A stretch of 64,000 bases of DNA from Symbiodinium natans (Eukaryota > Sar > Dinophyceae > Suessiales > Symbiodiniaceae): positions 124,001 to 188,000 of the forward strand of contig CAJNDS010002701.1 in NCBI GenBank assembly GCA_905221605.1, in the 5' to 3' direction. Numbering within the stretch: position 1 is the first letter of the stretch; each line of letters opens with the position of its first letter. This document shows, piece after piece, positions 42,880 to 54,083 of this stretch. Made by a program: the position numbers and the translations under genes. The notes under the pieces are model-generated. The model was not told the origin of the DNA. It ran no database searches and worked only from the letters and a program-made list of their open reading frames with translations.

Positions 42880-43060
42880 CCAGAGACCCTCAATTCCAGA
42901 ATTCCACAATTCCAGATTTTCTGAGAGCCCTAATTCCAGAATTCCAGAATTCCAGAATTCCAGATTTTTCAGAGGCCCCCAGTTCCAGAATTCCAGAATC
43001 TGGAATTCGGGGCCCCTGAAAAATCTGGAATTCTGGAATTCGAAATTCGGAGAGCCGAGA
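42880..43060. repeat. EcoRI-site (GAATTC) repeat and palindrome
   Basis: Repeated AATTCCAG words precede a large inverted repeat. Arms 42947-42988 and 43000-43041 (42 bp each, a few mismatches) surround an 11 bp loop. The arms contain AGATTTTTCAGAGGCCCC and its complement. Confidence 0.9.
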
Positions 43061-43079
43061 AAAAGGTGACATTTTCAAA

Positions 43080-44470
43080 TTAGAGACGGAAAACAACAGT
43101 CTTATTTATCTTTATGGGATTCCTATTAAGTTTTTGGGGTTCCGTATTATTTTCTAGGCTTCCTATTAAAATTCAGTAATACTCCTGTTCACTTCGCTGG
43201 GAGTTCTTATTAAATTAATAAGCTTGCAAATAATTTTACTAGCATTCAAATTGTTTTTAAATCGGATTCCTGTATTGTCTAATTTAAAGGATGCCGATTA
43301 AAGGGGGCCTATGAATTTTATTCTGGTTAGTTTTGGTTCCTATTCATTTTAATCAGATTCCAGGCAGTTTGAATAGGATTCTTAGAAATTTTAATAGCAT
43401 TCTTATCCCTAGCATTTTTACTAGAAAGTCTAAGAGATTAACGAGCTTCATAACAAATGTTAAACATATTGCTATGAATTCTTATAGGCTTCTTATTCGA
43501 TTTAATAAGATTTCGTACAATTTTGATTGGATTCCTTTTGCTTTGATAAGCTTCCTATTCATTTAAGTAAGTCTCTGATTAATTTGAACAGGCTTCGTAT
43601 TCATTTTAACAGGTTTTCTCATTCATGTTGAAAGGGTTCCTATTAATTTTCATAGGATTCCTATTAGGTTTAACAGTGCTCCTCAAATTTTGTGAATCCT
43701 GTTCCCTAATCATTTCAATTAGGCTCCAAGTAATTTTATCGTACTTCTTAATGCTGTTAATAGCAATCCTAATAACTAAACATTTTAATTGGTTCATAAA
43801 TATTCTCACAGTACGACTCTTATTGTTGTAAAGGGTTCACGTTACTTTTTTGTAGAATTCTACTGGTTCCCCCTATTCTTAATAGGATTCATCTTCATGT
43901 TAAACGGATTCCTGTCACTCTAAGCATTCATAGAAATTTGTTGTAGGGTTCCTATTAATTCTAATAGCATTCCTGTGAATTCAACAGGGTTCCCATTCAT
44001 TTCAATGGGCTTCCTATGATTCCTCTGAATTTAGGACTCCAAGAAATTTTAATCGGAGTCCTATTGGTTTAATAAGCTTCTACATATTTAAACCAGATTC
44101 CCATTAATTGTACTAGGATTCTTACTGAATGTTTAAAAATGGTCCGTATTAATTTCAATAGGGTTCTCATTCATTTTGATGGGGCTCCTATTGATAAATA
44201 GGATTCCTATTGAATTCATACGAACCCTAGAATCCAATTGCATTTAATAGGAACCCAAGTAAAACTGACAGGAATCTCATTAACATTAATAGCAATCCAC
44301 GATCTCGAGCAAATTGTTCAGGTCACTTCTGGTGAAGCACTCGCTCGAGCAATTGCTGAGTGGATCAAATTATGTGAATTAGGCTTTTTGGAATCAACGA
44401 AGTTAATTAGAGTAACTAAATCAATTACATTAGACAAATTAGGAAATTGAGTAAAATATTTAATGATTTA
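43080..44470. repeat. AT-rich block of a degenerate short repeat
   Basis: About 1.4 kb, clearly richer in A+T than its surroundings. Words of the type GGATTCCTATTAATTTTAAT, AGGCTTCCTATTA and TTTTAATAGG recur every 25-40 bp with heavy divergence, alternating a C-containing TTCCTATT word with a T-rich segment. No telomere-like unit occurs inside. Short frames here (for example 43625-43831) reflect the AT composition. Confidence 0.75.
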
Positions 44471-44559
44471 ATGAAACCCTACCATGACCAAACTGGGAGG
44501 CCGATCAGTCGGACTTCAGGGAACAGCATATGGAAACGTAGTTTGTGTTTAGGGGGGAT

Positions 44560-44596
44560 ATATATATATATATAACTATATATATATATATTTATA
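44560..44596. repeat. (TA)n microsatellite
   Basis: AT dinucleotide runs at the right margin of the AT-rich block, interrupted by AAC. Confidence 0.93.
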
Positions 44597-45139
44597 CCCT
44601 CTTGAAGCGTTAAAAAGGGCCAGGGCCCAGAGCTCGGCTGGCTAACTCTTTGAAGGGCTAGGTCGAATCCATGCAATTCTTCTTTTGGATGGGCCCTTGG
44701 ACAGTCCAGCACTTTGAAGGTCCCAGAAGGCCTCATGCAGGACCCAAATGAGGAAACCCTACTTGAATTCTACAGCCAGACGAGCCCAAATGCCCCATCT
44801 TTTCGGCAGGAATCAAAGAAAGACCAGTGGTTCCGAAAAGCAAACTGGGACCGAGAGAAGCCAAAACAATCACCTGGCGGCATGTTGTTCAAAGCTGCGG
44901 GCTTGAGCCTGCAGAGTTGTTGGCTTGTGTTGGCTTGGTGTTAAGGCTGGGTTTGCGTCGGTCATTACAGGCTTACCGTTATGGAGAGGTGACCCGTGTC
45001 ACAATCTTCGAACACGGAAGCTCCACTAAAGCAACTCCTGCGCACGTGGTCGCGGCCGAAGGATAGGGCAAGGTTTTCCGACAGAAGGCCGGTCCTCGGA
45101 TCAAACGCAACAATCTCCAGTGCTCTGCTTAAGGCTCTC

Positions 45140-45221
45140 TACCAGGATGGCCCCATGATCCTCTTAAACCCAATAAGGGAACAAAAAAACATCCCCAAGA
45201 CACTACCTAGTTCATGTAAGC
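45140..45221 (+). mobile_element. Dispersed repeat family C, copy 3 (partial)
   Basis: CCAGGATGGCCCCATGATCC, then CTCTTAAACCCAATAAGGG and ACATCCCCAAGACACTACCTA align with the right part of the copy at 33938; the AGTATTCCTGAA part is missing. Confidence 0.55.
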
Positions 45222-45229
45222 ACGAAAGT

Positions 45230-46355
45230 TGAAGCGATTGTTAAGCAACTGTGACTGTGTCTTGCCTTGGCTACCGGGACCCACGCAATTGCCCGCCAGA
45301 CCCAAAAAAACACCAAAATGCGCAGGGTCATGCTTGACGCCAGTACTTTGTTTAGGCTAAGTCTTCAATTTTGTTCTAGCTTCCGGGTTGACTGTGTCTT
45401 TGGGAAGTCGATGATCATCAGATTCCTGCTTGCGATTCACAGTGTGTGCTTTTGGCTGCTGGCCTGCAGAAGCTTCTTTGGGTTTTGGGGGCTTTCCGAC
45501 TCCTTTTCAGGCCCTATCACCTCTTCACCCAGGACTCCGGACACATTCCGGACAAATCTCTCACTCCTTGAGCGTCTTCAGTAAGAATTTCTTAGTCCGT
45601 CTGTAGCTCGCTCCGTCATGGCATGGCTTTGGGCCTTAGACGCGCTAGGCTTCAGGGGCCAGAGGCTTAGGGGCGAGGGCTCAAACTTCAAGCTTTGGGA
45701 TGCCAAACAGAAAAGACAGAGTGAATCAAAACATATTCAAAGCAGTGGTCGCGCGGCCGAAACAGAAGCCGCAGCCAACTGGTTGAGGCATGCAGACAAA
45801 CAGAACGCAACAAAGGCACTGCTAACGCGATTACCCTCTACTTCCGATATTCCTCACTGAGCCGGGTTGCGAGTCAGGGGTCAAGCTAAATCCGAATCCT
45901 GTAACAAGATTCAGGTATAACACACAGGCAGCAGCAGAACAAGTTACAACAATACTCTGAAAAGACCAAGGAACTCTCCACCCGAGATGGCGCGGGCAAT
46001 GTTGAGGCTGCCTGGGTACCGTGGACAAGCAGGGTCAAGCGTAATAAGTGGTTTAGGGTCTGATGCGAAGCGTTGTCATGACGAAAGCATTTTTCCAACG
46101 GCCTCCGAGCCCTAACCACAGACAGAGTTTTCTCACAAGAACGCTGGGCACCCATGAAAGGGGGCTTCGTGTTTTTCTTAAGACAGCACTTGTTTACCAC
46201 ATGGGGAATCTGGTTTATCCCGCCTTTCACGGGAGCAAGTATGATGAAAGCGCAGGCAAATACTTTCAAGCTGTAGGAGGGGAGGACTTAGGCTAGGGCT
46301 AGGGTCTCGGGAACACCGTCAACCCTACACACCTGCCTGCAACCGAAGCAAGGAC
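45230..46355. other. Intergenic stretch
   Basis: Short overlapping frames on both strands, none recognised; no arrays. Confidence 0.4.
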
Positions 46356-46360
46356 TGTAA

Positions 46361-46443
46361 TACAGGGGACTTAGTAATTCGAATAGGGTTTTGGGGGTTA
46401 TTATAGTTATGGCATAATTATAGCGGAACCATAAGGGAATGCC
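46361..46443 (+). mobile_element. MITE-like family B, copy 3 (right end missing)
   Basis: ACAGGGGACTTAGTAATTCG, AATAGGGTTTTGGGGGTTAT and GGAACCATAAGGGAAT match copies 1 and 2 in order. The right terminal repeat is absent. Confidence 0.75.
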
Positions 46444-46449
46444 AGAAGG

Positions 46450-49400
46450 TTTGAGATACAGAGTTCGATGCTTCTGCTCTAACATCTGCCGATGTACACT
46501 ACATCTCAACCTCAATCTCAATATCAATCTCTCTGTCTGTCACACACATGCGAGCATACATACGCACGTGCATGCATAGTATCTCACGATGACAGGCGGC
46601 AAACACTACTCAAACTTGTGCGCATCTGAACCCTGAACTCCAAACACAAAATCACGAAAAACGTCCCTTTGTACGGAGGCATCGGGGCCTGGTAAAAACC
46701 GAGGCAACACATCGTCTTCTCCACCTCATGGGGGGGCCAGTGAAAAAAAGGGGAAGGAAGAACCTTCCAACATCTGAGGTGTGGTTTAGGGTGAAGCTAC
46801 TGGCGCCAACAGGCTCAGGCTGTGACCGTCAAGTACAGGGAATGCGGGGTCTGAGGTCCACGCAACAAAGCGCTTGGCGCTTCGCACTCTTGCACCGTTT
46901 TTGAATCTCCCTCCCTTCTTCCAAACCTGAAGAACACTGCTACAAGCCCAACCTTAGCCCCCCAAAATGGTGCATGATCACTCAGACACAGGCCCTGGAG
47001 GGTTTGAAAACCCGATCATCCAAACCGGTGGCCCCCAACGTTGTTTCAACCCCAAACCTAAAGCCCGAAAACCCCCGAAACCCCACTCAGTCCGTTAACG
47101 CCGTCAGCCCCCTGAACTGTCAGCAACGTTAAACTTAGAAAAACGACGCCGACCAAAGGCCGGTTGAAGTCTGGGGCTCCTGACGCGAAGACGATGGCTC
47201 CTCAGGTTTCAGCTGTTCGAGCTCGCCCTCCGAGAGGTCGTTGGATGCTGGGCGAGCAAGGCTTATGAAGTTTTACGGTTCAGGCCTCCAAGCATCCACC
47301 CGAAACTGGGCCTCCCTCCTTCCCTTCGGGGTTGAGGGCTTAAAGCTCATGGGGAAGGCTTCGGTTGTAGGGCTCAGCCTTCCGACTCGATACCCAAACC
47401 CCAACTCCACACCCAACGCAACGAAAGCCTGATTTGAACCGAAACCCCAACAGCCTAAACCCTTAACCTAAACCAAAAAAGCCTAAACACTGAGCCTCAA
47501 GCAGAAACCTTACGCCAACAGCCTAGGCCCGAATTGACTAAGCCCTAAAAAAACACCAAGCCCAAAAACCCTATACCAATGTTGGAGATTATGCCTGATT
47601 TCCAGATTCTATCAATAGTCGGGAAATCAGTGAAGGATGGTGAAGGGGACGTGATCTAATAGATGCACTGAGAGTTCGGTTGCAGCCAATATCATGTGCG
47701 GGTGGCCGGGCCGACATACATAAGGCGGGCGAAAGCGAGTACGGTAGCATGTGTGACAGCATGCAGGTGGCATGCTTGCCATGCTCTGCAAGTTACATTG
47801 AAAAATCCAAGTCTCTGGGGTGACCAAAGGTAAACCTCCTTTACTTATGCGACCTCAAGAACAAGAGTGCAAAAGAATCTCCCGCAAGCTCCACGGAGCT
47901 GGACGTCGTGAAATTTCGCGAGGGCGACAACAACTGACAAACAGCAGCAAAATGTGTTCGGAGCCCGGTGTTTTGTGCACATCAGGGCCGTGTTGCTGTG
48001 CGAAAAGCTGCATGACTTCAAGCCCCACCCACCGAAGTTGACTTCTTGTTTCCAACCCGAAAATTCCCAAAACCTATCGGCCCTGAAACTGGTCGGTTAG
48101 GGTTGAGCGTATAAGGCTTGAGGCACTTGGGCTGGTTTACGAGGCTCAGGCCAGTTCGTGGACCTTGGGCCCTTCAACCTGTGTGTTCATCTTATGTAGT
48201 GGCCCGATATGTCCCATCTTTCGCAGCCAAGCCCTAAAAGCCTTAGCCCTAAACCCTGTAACCCTAAGCCCTAAAGCCTTAAAGCCTTAAAGCCCTTGAA
48301 TTTTCAACCCCGAGGCCGAAGTTTAGGGACCGCATCACTTGAACCCCAAAACCCTGAAGGCCGGCATCGGAAATGACCAATCCAAAATCTCTCTGCCCAC
48401 TCGTACACCTGAGGCTGTAGGGTTTAGGGCTTATAAGAGTTTAGAGTTTGGGGTGTATACCCTATCCTGAACATACCTCAAACATGGCCCCGGATGGCTC
48501 CTCCACACCCTAACCGTGACTTTCTTTTGGAGACCCTACAGAGCCTGTGAACCCCCAGCAGGCCAAACCCTGAACGCATGCGGGGGATCGGGTTGAGAGC
48601 GTATGGAGTAAGGTTCGGGGGTGACAGAGCAAGGACCCTTCGAACGTGTGGGGCTTGAAGTCTGTGTGCTTATCGGGTTCAGCCACACCCTTGGCTCCAT
48701 CAGGAGGACCTAGGAGGACCTGGCCTTGCGCATGGTCCCTTTGTATGGGCCCTTAAAAAGAAGAAACCCCTTATGCTAGTTAAGATATTAGTTATATACC
48801 CTGTACAGCCCAAGGGCCCATACGTCAGCACCCTGTAAGGGAGGTAAGGGCCCATGTAACTACTCTTAGGGATGTGGGTGTCCAGGGTTTAGGGAAGTTT
48901 GTATCCAAGCCCTACATTATTCCCCCAGCCGCACGCGTCGCAGGCTACCCCTCTCATGTTCCCTCTGGGCTCCGGACCCGCTTGCCGGGCCTTTTTGGGG
49001 GGCGCGGGGCGTGGGCTTCTTTCTTGGGTGCTGTGTTTTCTCATGACATCTAACTCAGGGCGCCATTGGGGGGTTCGGTCTAAGGTTTGGGTTTAAGGCG
49101 TGGATGTCGAATGTAGTGACGGCCAACCCTATGTGGGGTTGCCCAAAAAACTGTTCCTAGCACCCGAAACCTCACAACCCCAAACCTGAGCTCATACATT
49201 CAGCCCCCGAACCTGCAAAGCAGTCACTGATGGGATCATGCACCAAGCTTCAGCTGCGTACCCTGCTGTGCCCTAAGAGAAAGCTGCTATCTTCGAAACC
49301 CCGCCTGCTCTTTGGCAGCCTTGAACTGCTTCGCCTCCTGCTTGGCCCCCTTGGCAAGGCTCCGGTGCGGTATGGGTTTAACTGCCGTCATCCCTTTCGG

Positions 49401-49795
49401 TGTTTTGGGTTTGGGGGTCGGCCCGGTTCGGCCTTGCCGAAATAAAGGAGGCGGATGTGCCCACTGTAGTTGCGCTGGGCAAACCCCCCGCCCCCCTGTC
49501 TGTCCACAACGAGGCAAGAGGTGACCCAAGGCTGCCTAGGCTTCCGTAAGGTTCCCTATAAGTACCTACCCCCCTTGAAGCCCCCTCCTTTAAGAACCCC
49601 TATAATTTCAGGTCCAGCTGTTTTGGCTATACCCTCCCTGCAAGGAGACTCCCTGCAAGGGTCTCACGATTGAAGAGCGGGCCAGTCGTCCGCTACACAG
49701 CTTTTGAATCGGCTCCATCGTTGATGAATGCAGCTAGTGCCCGCCTGTGGGCTCGCAGCATCTCTTAGGTGAGGAACTCAGCAGGCAAAACATAA
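46450..49795. other. Intergenic stretch with one inverted-repeat element
   Basis: About 3.3 kb without telomere-like arrays except decayed words near 47440-47580 and 48230-48300. Contains the hairpin at 48743-48823. No gene recognised. Confidence 0.4.
48743..48823. repeat. 81 bp segment with 12 bp perfect inverted ends
   Basis: GTATGGGCCCTT at 48743-48754 is the exact complement of AAGGGCCCATAC at 48812-48823. A further AAGGGCCCAT follows at 48847. The interior is AT-rich. It could be a small MITE-like element unrelated to families A-C. Confidence 0.55.
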
Positions 49796-49800
49796 AGAAA

Positions 49801-49840
49801 ATCCTAAACCCTAAACCCTAAACCTGGCCCTAAACCCTGC
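49801..49840 (-). repeat. Short CCCTAAA array
   Basis: About five units, partly degenerate. Confidence 0.85.
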
Positions 49841-49943
49841 TTAGCATAGGGTTTGGGGACCCAGGTTGAGGGACGAGCGCTCAACGGCTCAACGTTTCGG
49901 GCTCAGGGTCAGGGCGGGTTTGGGGCCCTGAGACCTCATTGAG

Positions 49944-50065
49944 CCCTAAACCCTAAACCCTAAACCCTAAACCCTAAACCCTAAACCCTAAACCCTAAAC
50001 CCTAAACCCTGAACCCTGAACCCTGAACCCTGAACCCTAAACCCTAAACCCTGAACCCTAACCCT
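49944..50065 (-). repeat. CCCTAAA array
   Basis: About 17 units; a local block of four CCCTGAA variants near 50010-50035 indicates expansion of a mutated unit. Confidence 0.97.
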
Positions 50066-50067
50066 CC

Positions 50068-50217
50068 CCTGAGACCTCCATGAGCCATGAGAAGGCCTTT
50101 AGAGCGCTCGTCTCTGCGGCCAAGAGACGCTCAAGTACTGAAGCAAGACATGGACCTCGGCAGCGCAGTCCACAGAAGAATGCTCCCCCTTTAAGCCCAC
50201 TGGAGCCTCATCATTGG
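50068..50217 (+). CDS. Exon-like island between telomere-like arrays
   Basis: The plus strand is open for 50 codons, reading MSHEKAFRALVSAAKRRSST, then EARHGPRQRSPQKNAPPLSP and LEPHHW: charged, helical, then basic and proline-rich. It ends at TGG followed by GTTTAGGG. Not recognised; exon status inferred. Confidence 0.4.
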
Positions 50218-50305
50218 GTTTAGGGTTTAGGGCTTAGGGCTTAGGGCTTAGGGTTTAGGGTTTAGGGTTTAGGGTTTAGGGTTTAGGGTTTAGGGTTTAG
50301 GGTTA
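50218..50305 (+). repeat. TTTAGGG array
   Basis: About 12 units with three CTTAGGG variants near the left end. Confidence 0.97.
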
Positions 50306-50411
50306 GGTCATTGGGCCGACTTGAGTCTTGAGCCGAAGGCCCCTTTCCCAGGCCCCGAGCATCTTCCACCGATGCCCGTGCATGGAGGGTCTGAGAATGC
50401 AGAGATTATTG

Positions 50412-50465
50412 CCCTTAAACCCTAAAACCCTAAACCCCAAAACCCTAAACCCTAAACCCTAAAAG
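50412..50465 (-). repeat. Short CCCTAAA array
   Basis: About seven units, alternating with CCCTAAAA. Confidence 0.9.
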
Positions 50466-50469
50466 CTAA

Positions 50470-51285
50470 AACCTATGAATGAGAAAGGGCTTGGAGCTTT
50501 GTATTCCGCAGCGTAAAGAGCTATTTGAAAACCTTTTTCTTTTCGGGAGTACTTTGAGTCATCCGACTCATGTTTGCGATCTTCAAACGGTAAATATGAT
50601 GAAGCCCTAAACCCAGAAGCCGCCAAACCCAAAGCCATGCGCCTCTCCACCTGTCGCAGCTCTGAATCTCCAACCCCCCTGGAATACACACACATGTAAA
50701 TGGCCCTTTTCTATATGAAGCCTCTCTCAAGTCTGGAAGATTGGGCTTCGGGAGGCTTTGGGGTTTCCCGGTTTCCCAGCTGAAACTGGGATAAGCTGAG
50801 GTCTGATGAGCTTGTTGGAGGGGATGGCCGGGCAATGCTGAGGCAAGACTTCGCACGTGAGGCTGGCACACTGAAGCCCAAGAACGTCAGCGTGACCCCA
50901 CAATAGTTGTAACCTTGGCTCACAAGTGGCTTTTGGAGGTCCATGTGAAAACGCACGTGATGGAAAAGACAAGCTGTGACCCCAAAACTCCTTTGTTGTG
51001 GCCACACCTTCTTGGGCATCACATACCTACGATGGCCTTGTCCCAAGGGGGAGGGGGGTTGTCGCAGATTCGGCTCTTCTGCTGCCTTTCTCGCAGCTGG
51101 GGCCCCCGGGGCCTGTTACAAGCCCAAGCCATCGGATATCTCTACTTTGCAAAAAAAAACTCTGATGCCTGAACCTCGCCGAACCTTCATTAAACCATTG
51201 AGCTGTTCCTTCATCCTGCAGCCCTAAAAACTCCAGATCTTCCGTCGGCTTTGTGGGGCCCAATCCGCAGAATCAACGGCCCCTT
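50470..51285. other. Intergenic stretch
   Basis: Several overlapping minus and plus frames of 60-116 codons, none recognised. Confidence 0.4.
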
Positions 51286-51292
51286 GCAACCG

Positions 51293-51370
51293 TTTAGGGT
51301 TTAGGGTTTAGGGTTTAGGGTTTAGGGTTTAGGGTTTAGGGTTTAGGGTTTAGGGTTTAGGGTTTAGGGT
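51293..51370 (+). repeat. TTTAGGG array
   Basis: About 11 perfect heptamers. Confidence 0.98.
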
Positions 51371-51487
51371 ACCTTGCAGGGTTTCACTGAGACATTCTGG
51401 AGCTCGAAGACTTCGCTGGTCTGCACCCCGAGTTCTTCAAGCTCCCAGAAGCCCGAAAAACCCTACAGTAAACTTCGTTGAACCGCA

Positions 51488-51558
51488 GGAAACCCCTAAA
51501 CCCTAAACCCTAAACACCCTAAACACCCTAAACCCTAAACACCCTAAACCCTAAACCG
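51488..51558 (-). repeat. CCCTAAA array with ACACCCTAA variants
   Basis: About nine units; the CCCTAAACA variant recurs three times. Confidence 0.93.
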
Positions 51559-51569
51559 GAGACACACAA

Positions 51570-52600
51570 CATTCAAGTCACAGCTTCAGGGCTTGCGACA
51601 CAGACGTCTTTGAGCTGATTGCTTATGGCTTGAGCCATGAGCAAGAGACATTCTTAAGGCTCAATGCTGAAGCCGCTCTTCGTTGAACCGCGGCCCGAGG
51701 GGCTATACATGGTCGTGCCGAAAAGGCGATTGTCGATGACGCACAGGACAGCCACCTGTGGACCCCCGAGTTGACGGGGGCGGTGCGAAGCACGAAGCGC
51801 TTCCGAGAGGGGGAGCCTTGGGTTGTTTTGAGGCCTTCGGGGCTCAAGGATGAAGGGCCTCCAGGATCCAAGGGTGAGGGAAGCTTGGGAAGTTCAGTGG
51901 ATGTAGGGTTTAAGCCCTTTGGGGCTTTGGGATTTAGGGTCTACTGGAGATGACAGGCCTCACGAGCCGTGATGGAGGCTTGGTCTGGGTCTCGCTTTTC
52001 CAGAGTCACAGCCCGAACTCGCCCTCAACCCCCAACCAAAGCAACCCTGCGGAAGCTGCAGCGATCTCACACAGCTGTGTACCAAGCAGGTACGAGTACA
52101 AGAGCCCCACATCAGGGGAGTAGAGAACCATACGACTCTCAGATGAAGGAACAAAGCCTACAGAACTATTCTGAGCGTCGAGCTCCTCACCCCTAGCCGT
52201 CTGAGACGTAAACACGATAAGGAGCCACAATGGTTCGTCCCAACCCAGACCACAGGACAATGGCCATAAGCCCCACAAACTCCACACGAAAAAACGCGCC
52301 CTGAGACCCCATGGATCAAGCCAGCCTTAGTGTTCCCTGCAAACGTCTCCATCAGCGCGCTCCTTCAGGCTTCTTCTGAGGCTTTCCCAACCCTCATAAA
52401 ATGTTAGCAGAATGGGGCTGCCCCAACCAAGGCTTCTGAGCATTGCAATCCCTTTCTTGTAGCCACCGAGATATCTTGCGATGGAAACCATGACCAAGGC
52501 TACACGCAGCACACCGTGGTAGGAAGTGTAAGCCCCACGCCCGAAGTCCCTATTCGGCCCTCGTATTGTCCTTTCATGATCACTAAATGTCCAGAGTTCT
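51570..52600. other. Intergenic stretch
   Basis: A minus frame at 52327-52677 (116 codons; GVLRVALVMVSIARYLGGYK, LGWGSPILLTFYEGWESL) is coding-like in part, but runs into the minisatellite at its start and is not recognised. Confidence 0.35.
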
Positions 52601-52604
52601 AATC

Positions 52605-52850
52605 TCTTGAGGCCCAAACCTTTGAGCATCTTCAGCTCATCAGCAACAATTGGAGCTGCCTGGGTTTTGCGCCTCAAACCTTGAGAATCATCAGCATGCC
52701 CCGGCTTTGAGGCCCAAGCCTTTAAGCATCAGCATCACTTGGAGCTGGCCCGAACGGGCCCGAGTTTTGAAACCCAAGCCTTTGAGCATCATCAGCATCA
52801 GGTGGAGCTGGCCCGGGGGCTGCTCTGAAACCCAAACCTCATTAGTTTGG
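52605..52850 (+). repeat. Degenerate minisatellite of about 58 bp
   Basis: Four to five units starting GAGGCCCAAGCCTTTGAGCA or GAAACCCAAGCC at about 52610, 52670, 52710, 52768 and 52827, each followed by TCATCAGCATCA and GGAGCTGGCCCG. The CATCAGCATCA word resembles the motif of the first kilobase. Confidence 0.8.
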
Positions 52851-53189
52851 AGCTCCCGCCCCCCGTCGCCAATCGCGCCCCAGAGCACCCTCCAGATCGC
52901 ACTCCTCCACCCTCTCCCCCGGATTTGCCCCCCGTCACCTCGTCGCCAGGCCTCATAGATGCTTGTATTTAACTTTTTGGTGAAAACTCGAGCCGGCTCG
53001 AGTCTTCGTGATGTGGTGCAAGTTTGGGAAGTTCGAGCGTGGCAGTGTTTGGCAATCATGAAATGCAAAAAAACTCGAAAAGCCTATACTTTTTCAGACC
53101 AGCTAGTTCTCCGTTCTGCTTACCTGATGCTTGGAGAATGTGTAGTTCTTGTCGCGCCTGTCGGTGTTCAAACATCTACCAGTAGCGCG

Positions 53190-53207
53190 CACACACACAC
53201 ACACCCA

Positions 53208-53291
<84 letters not shown>

Positions 53292-53293
53292 CC

Positions 53294-53324
<31 letters not shown>

Positions 53325-53370
53325 GCAAGCAAGCAAGCAAGCACGCACACCCGCACACACGCACACACGA
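53190..53370. repeat. (CACG)n tetranucleotide microsatellite
   Basis: (CA)n, then about 28 CACG units with two CCCA interruptions, then AAGC units, then (CA)-rich sequence. Opposite frames read Thr-His-Ala-Arg and Cys-Val-Arg-Ala repeats and are not genes. Confidence 0.97.
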
Positions 53371-53578
53371 ACGCATATACATAGATAAATGTACACACGC
53401 CTCAAACCCAAGTCGTTGACTCCCAGAATCCCAAAACCTGTGGCCCCGGCGTCGACGCTACGAGGAAGCAGCGGCCGAGGTTGGACACGAGCGCCAGCCC
53501 GCTGGAGATTGACACCAGCCTGGTGCTCAGGCACTTGGGGCTTTAGGCAAGGCCTGCAGGGCTGAGGGTTTGGGGTTT

Positions 53579-53628
53579 CCTAAACCCTAAACCCCAAACC
53601 CTAAACCCTAAACTCTAAACCCTGAACC
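53579..53628 (-). repeat. CCCTAAA array
   Basis: About seven units with CCCCAAA and CTCTAAA variants. Confidence 0.92.
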
Positions 53629-53980
53629 CTGGGTATTGGGTTTGGGAATCTCGAGTTCCGCGGCTCGGCCCTGAGACCCTAACCTCCAAAGTCTAAGCCC
53701 CAAGTTCTCATCTCCAGATGGGCTTTAGAGTTGGGATTTTGCGGTTTGCACCCTAAACCTTCTTGGTTTTTTGCGCTTCACCTGCTGAAGAACTTTCTTA
53801 AAGCTAAAGGTACGCATTGGTTCAAAATGTCACCACCGCCCGAGGAGGATCGCGCGCAGTAGAGCAATTCAATCTACCGCGCTTCTGCTCCGGACGTAAG
53901 AACGCCTGGTGTTATCGCTACCTGGCTTCACTTCCAAATCTCGGTTCTTCAAAAAGCAAAAACTCCTGATTGCCCTTTGC

Positions 53981-54080
53981 CCTAAACCCTAAACCCTAAA
54001 CCCTAAACCCTAAACCCTACACCCTGAACCCTAAACCCTAAACCCTAAACCCGAAACCCTAAACCCTAAACCCTAAACCC
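53981..54080 (-). repeat. CCCTAAA array
   Basis: About 14 units with ACCCTAC, CCCTGAA and CCCGAAA variants. Confidence 0.97.
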
Positions 54081-54083
54081 ATC

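Noticed and set aside
42880-43060. EcoRI linker or cloning artefact
   Set aside because: The GAATTC words are part of longer diverged direct and inverted repeats, which linkers would not produce.
53103-53534. Frames reading Thr-His-Ala-Arg and Cys-Val-Arg-Ala repeats
   Set aside because: Translation of the (CACG)n microsatellite.
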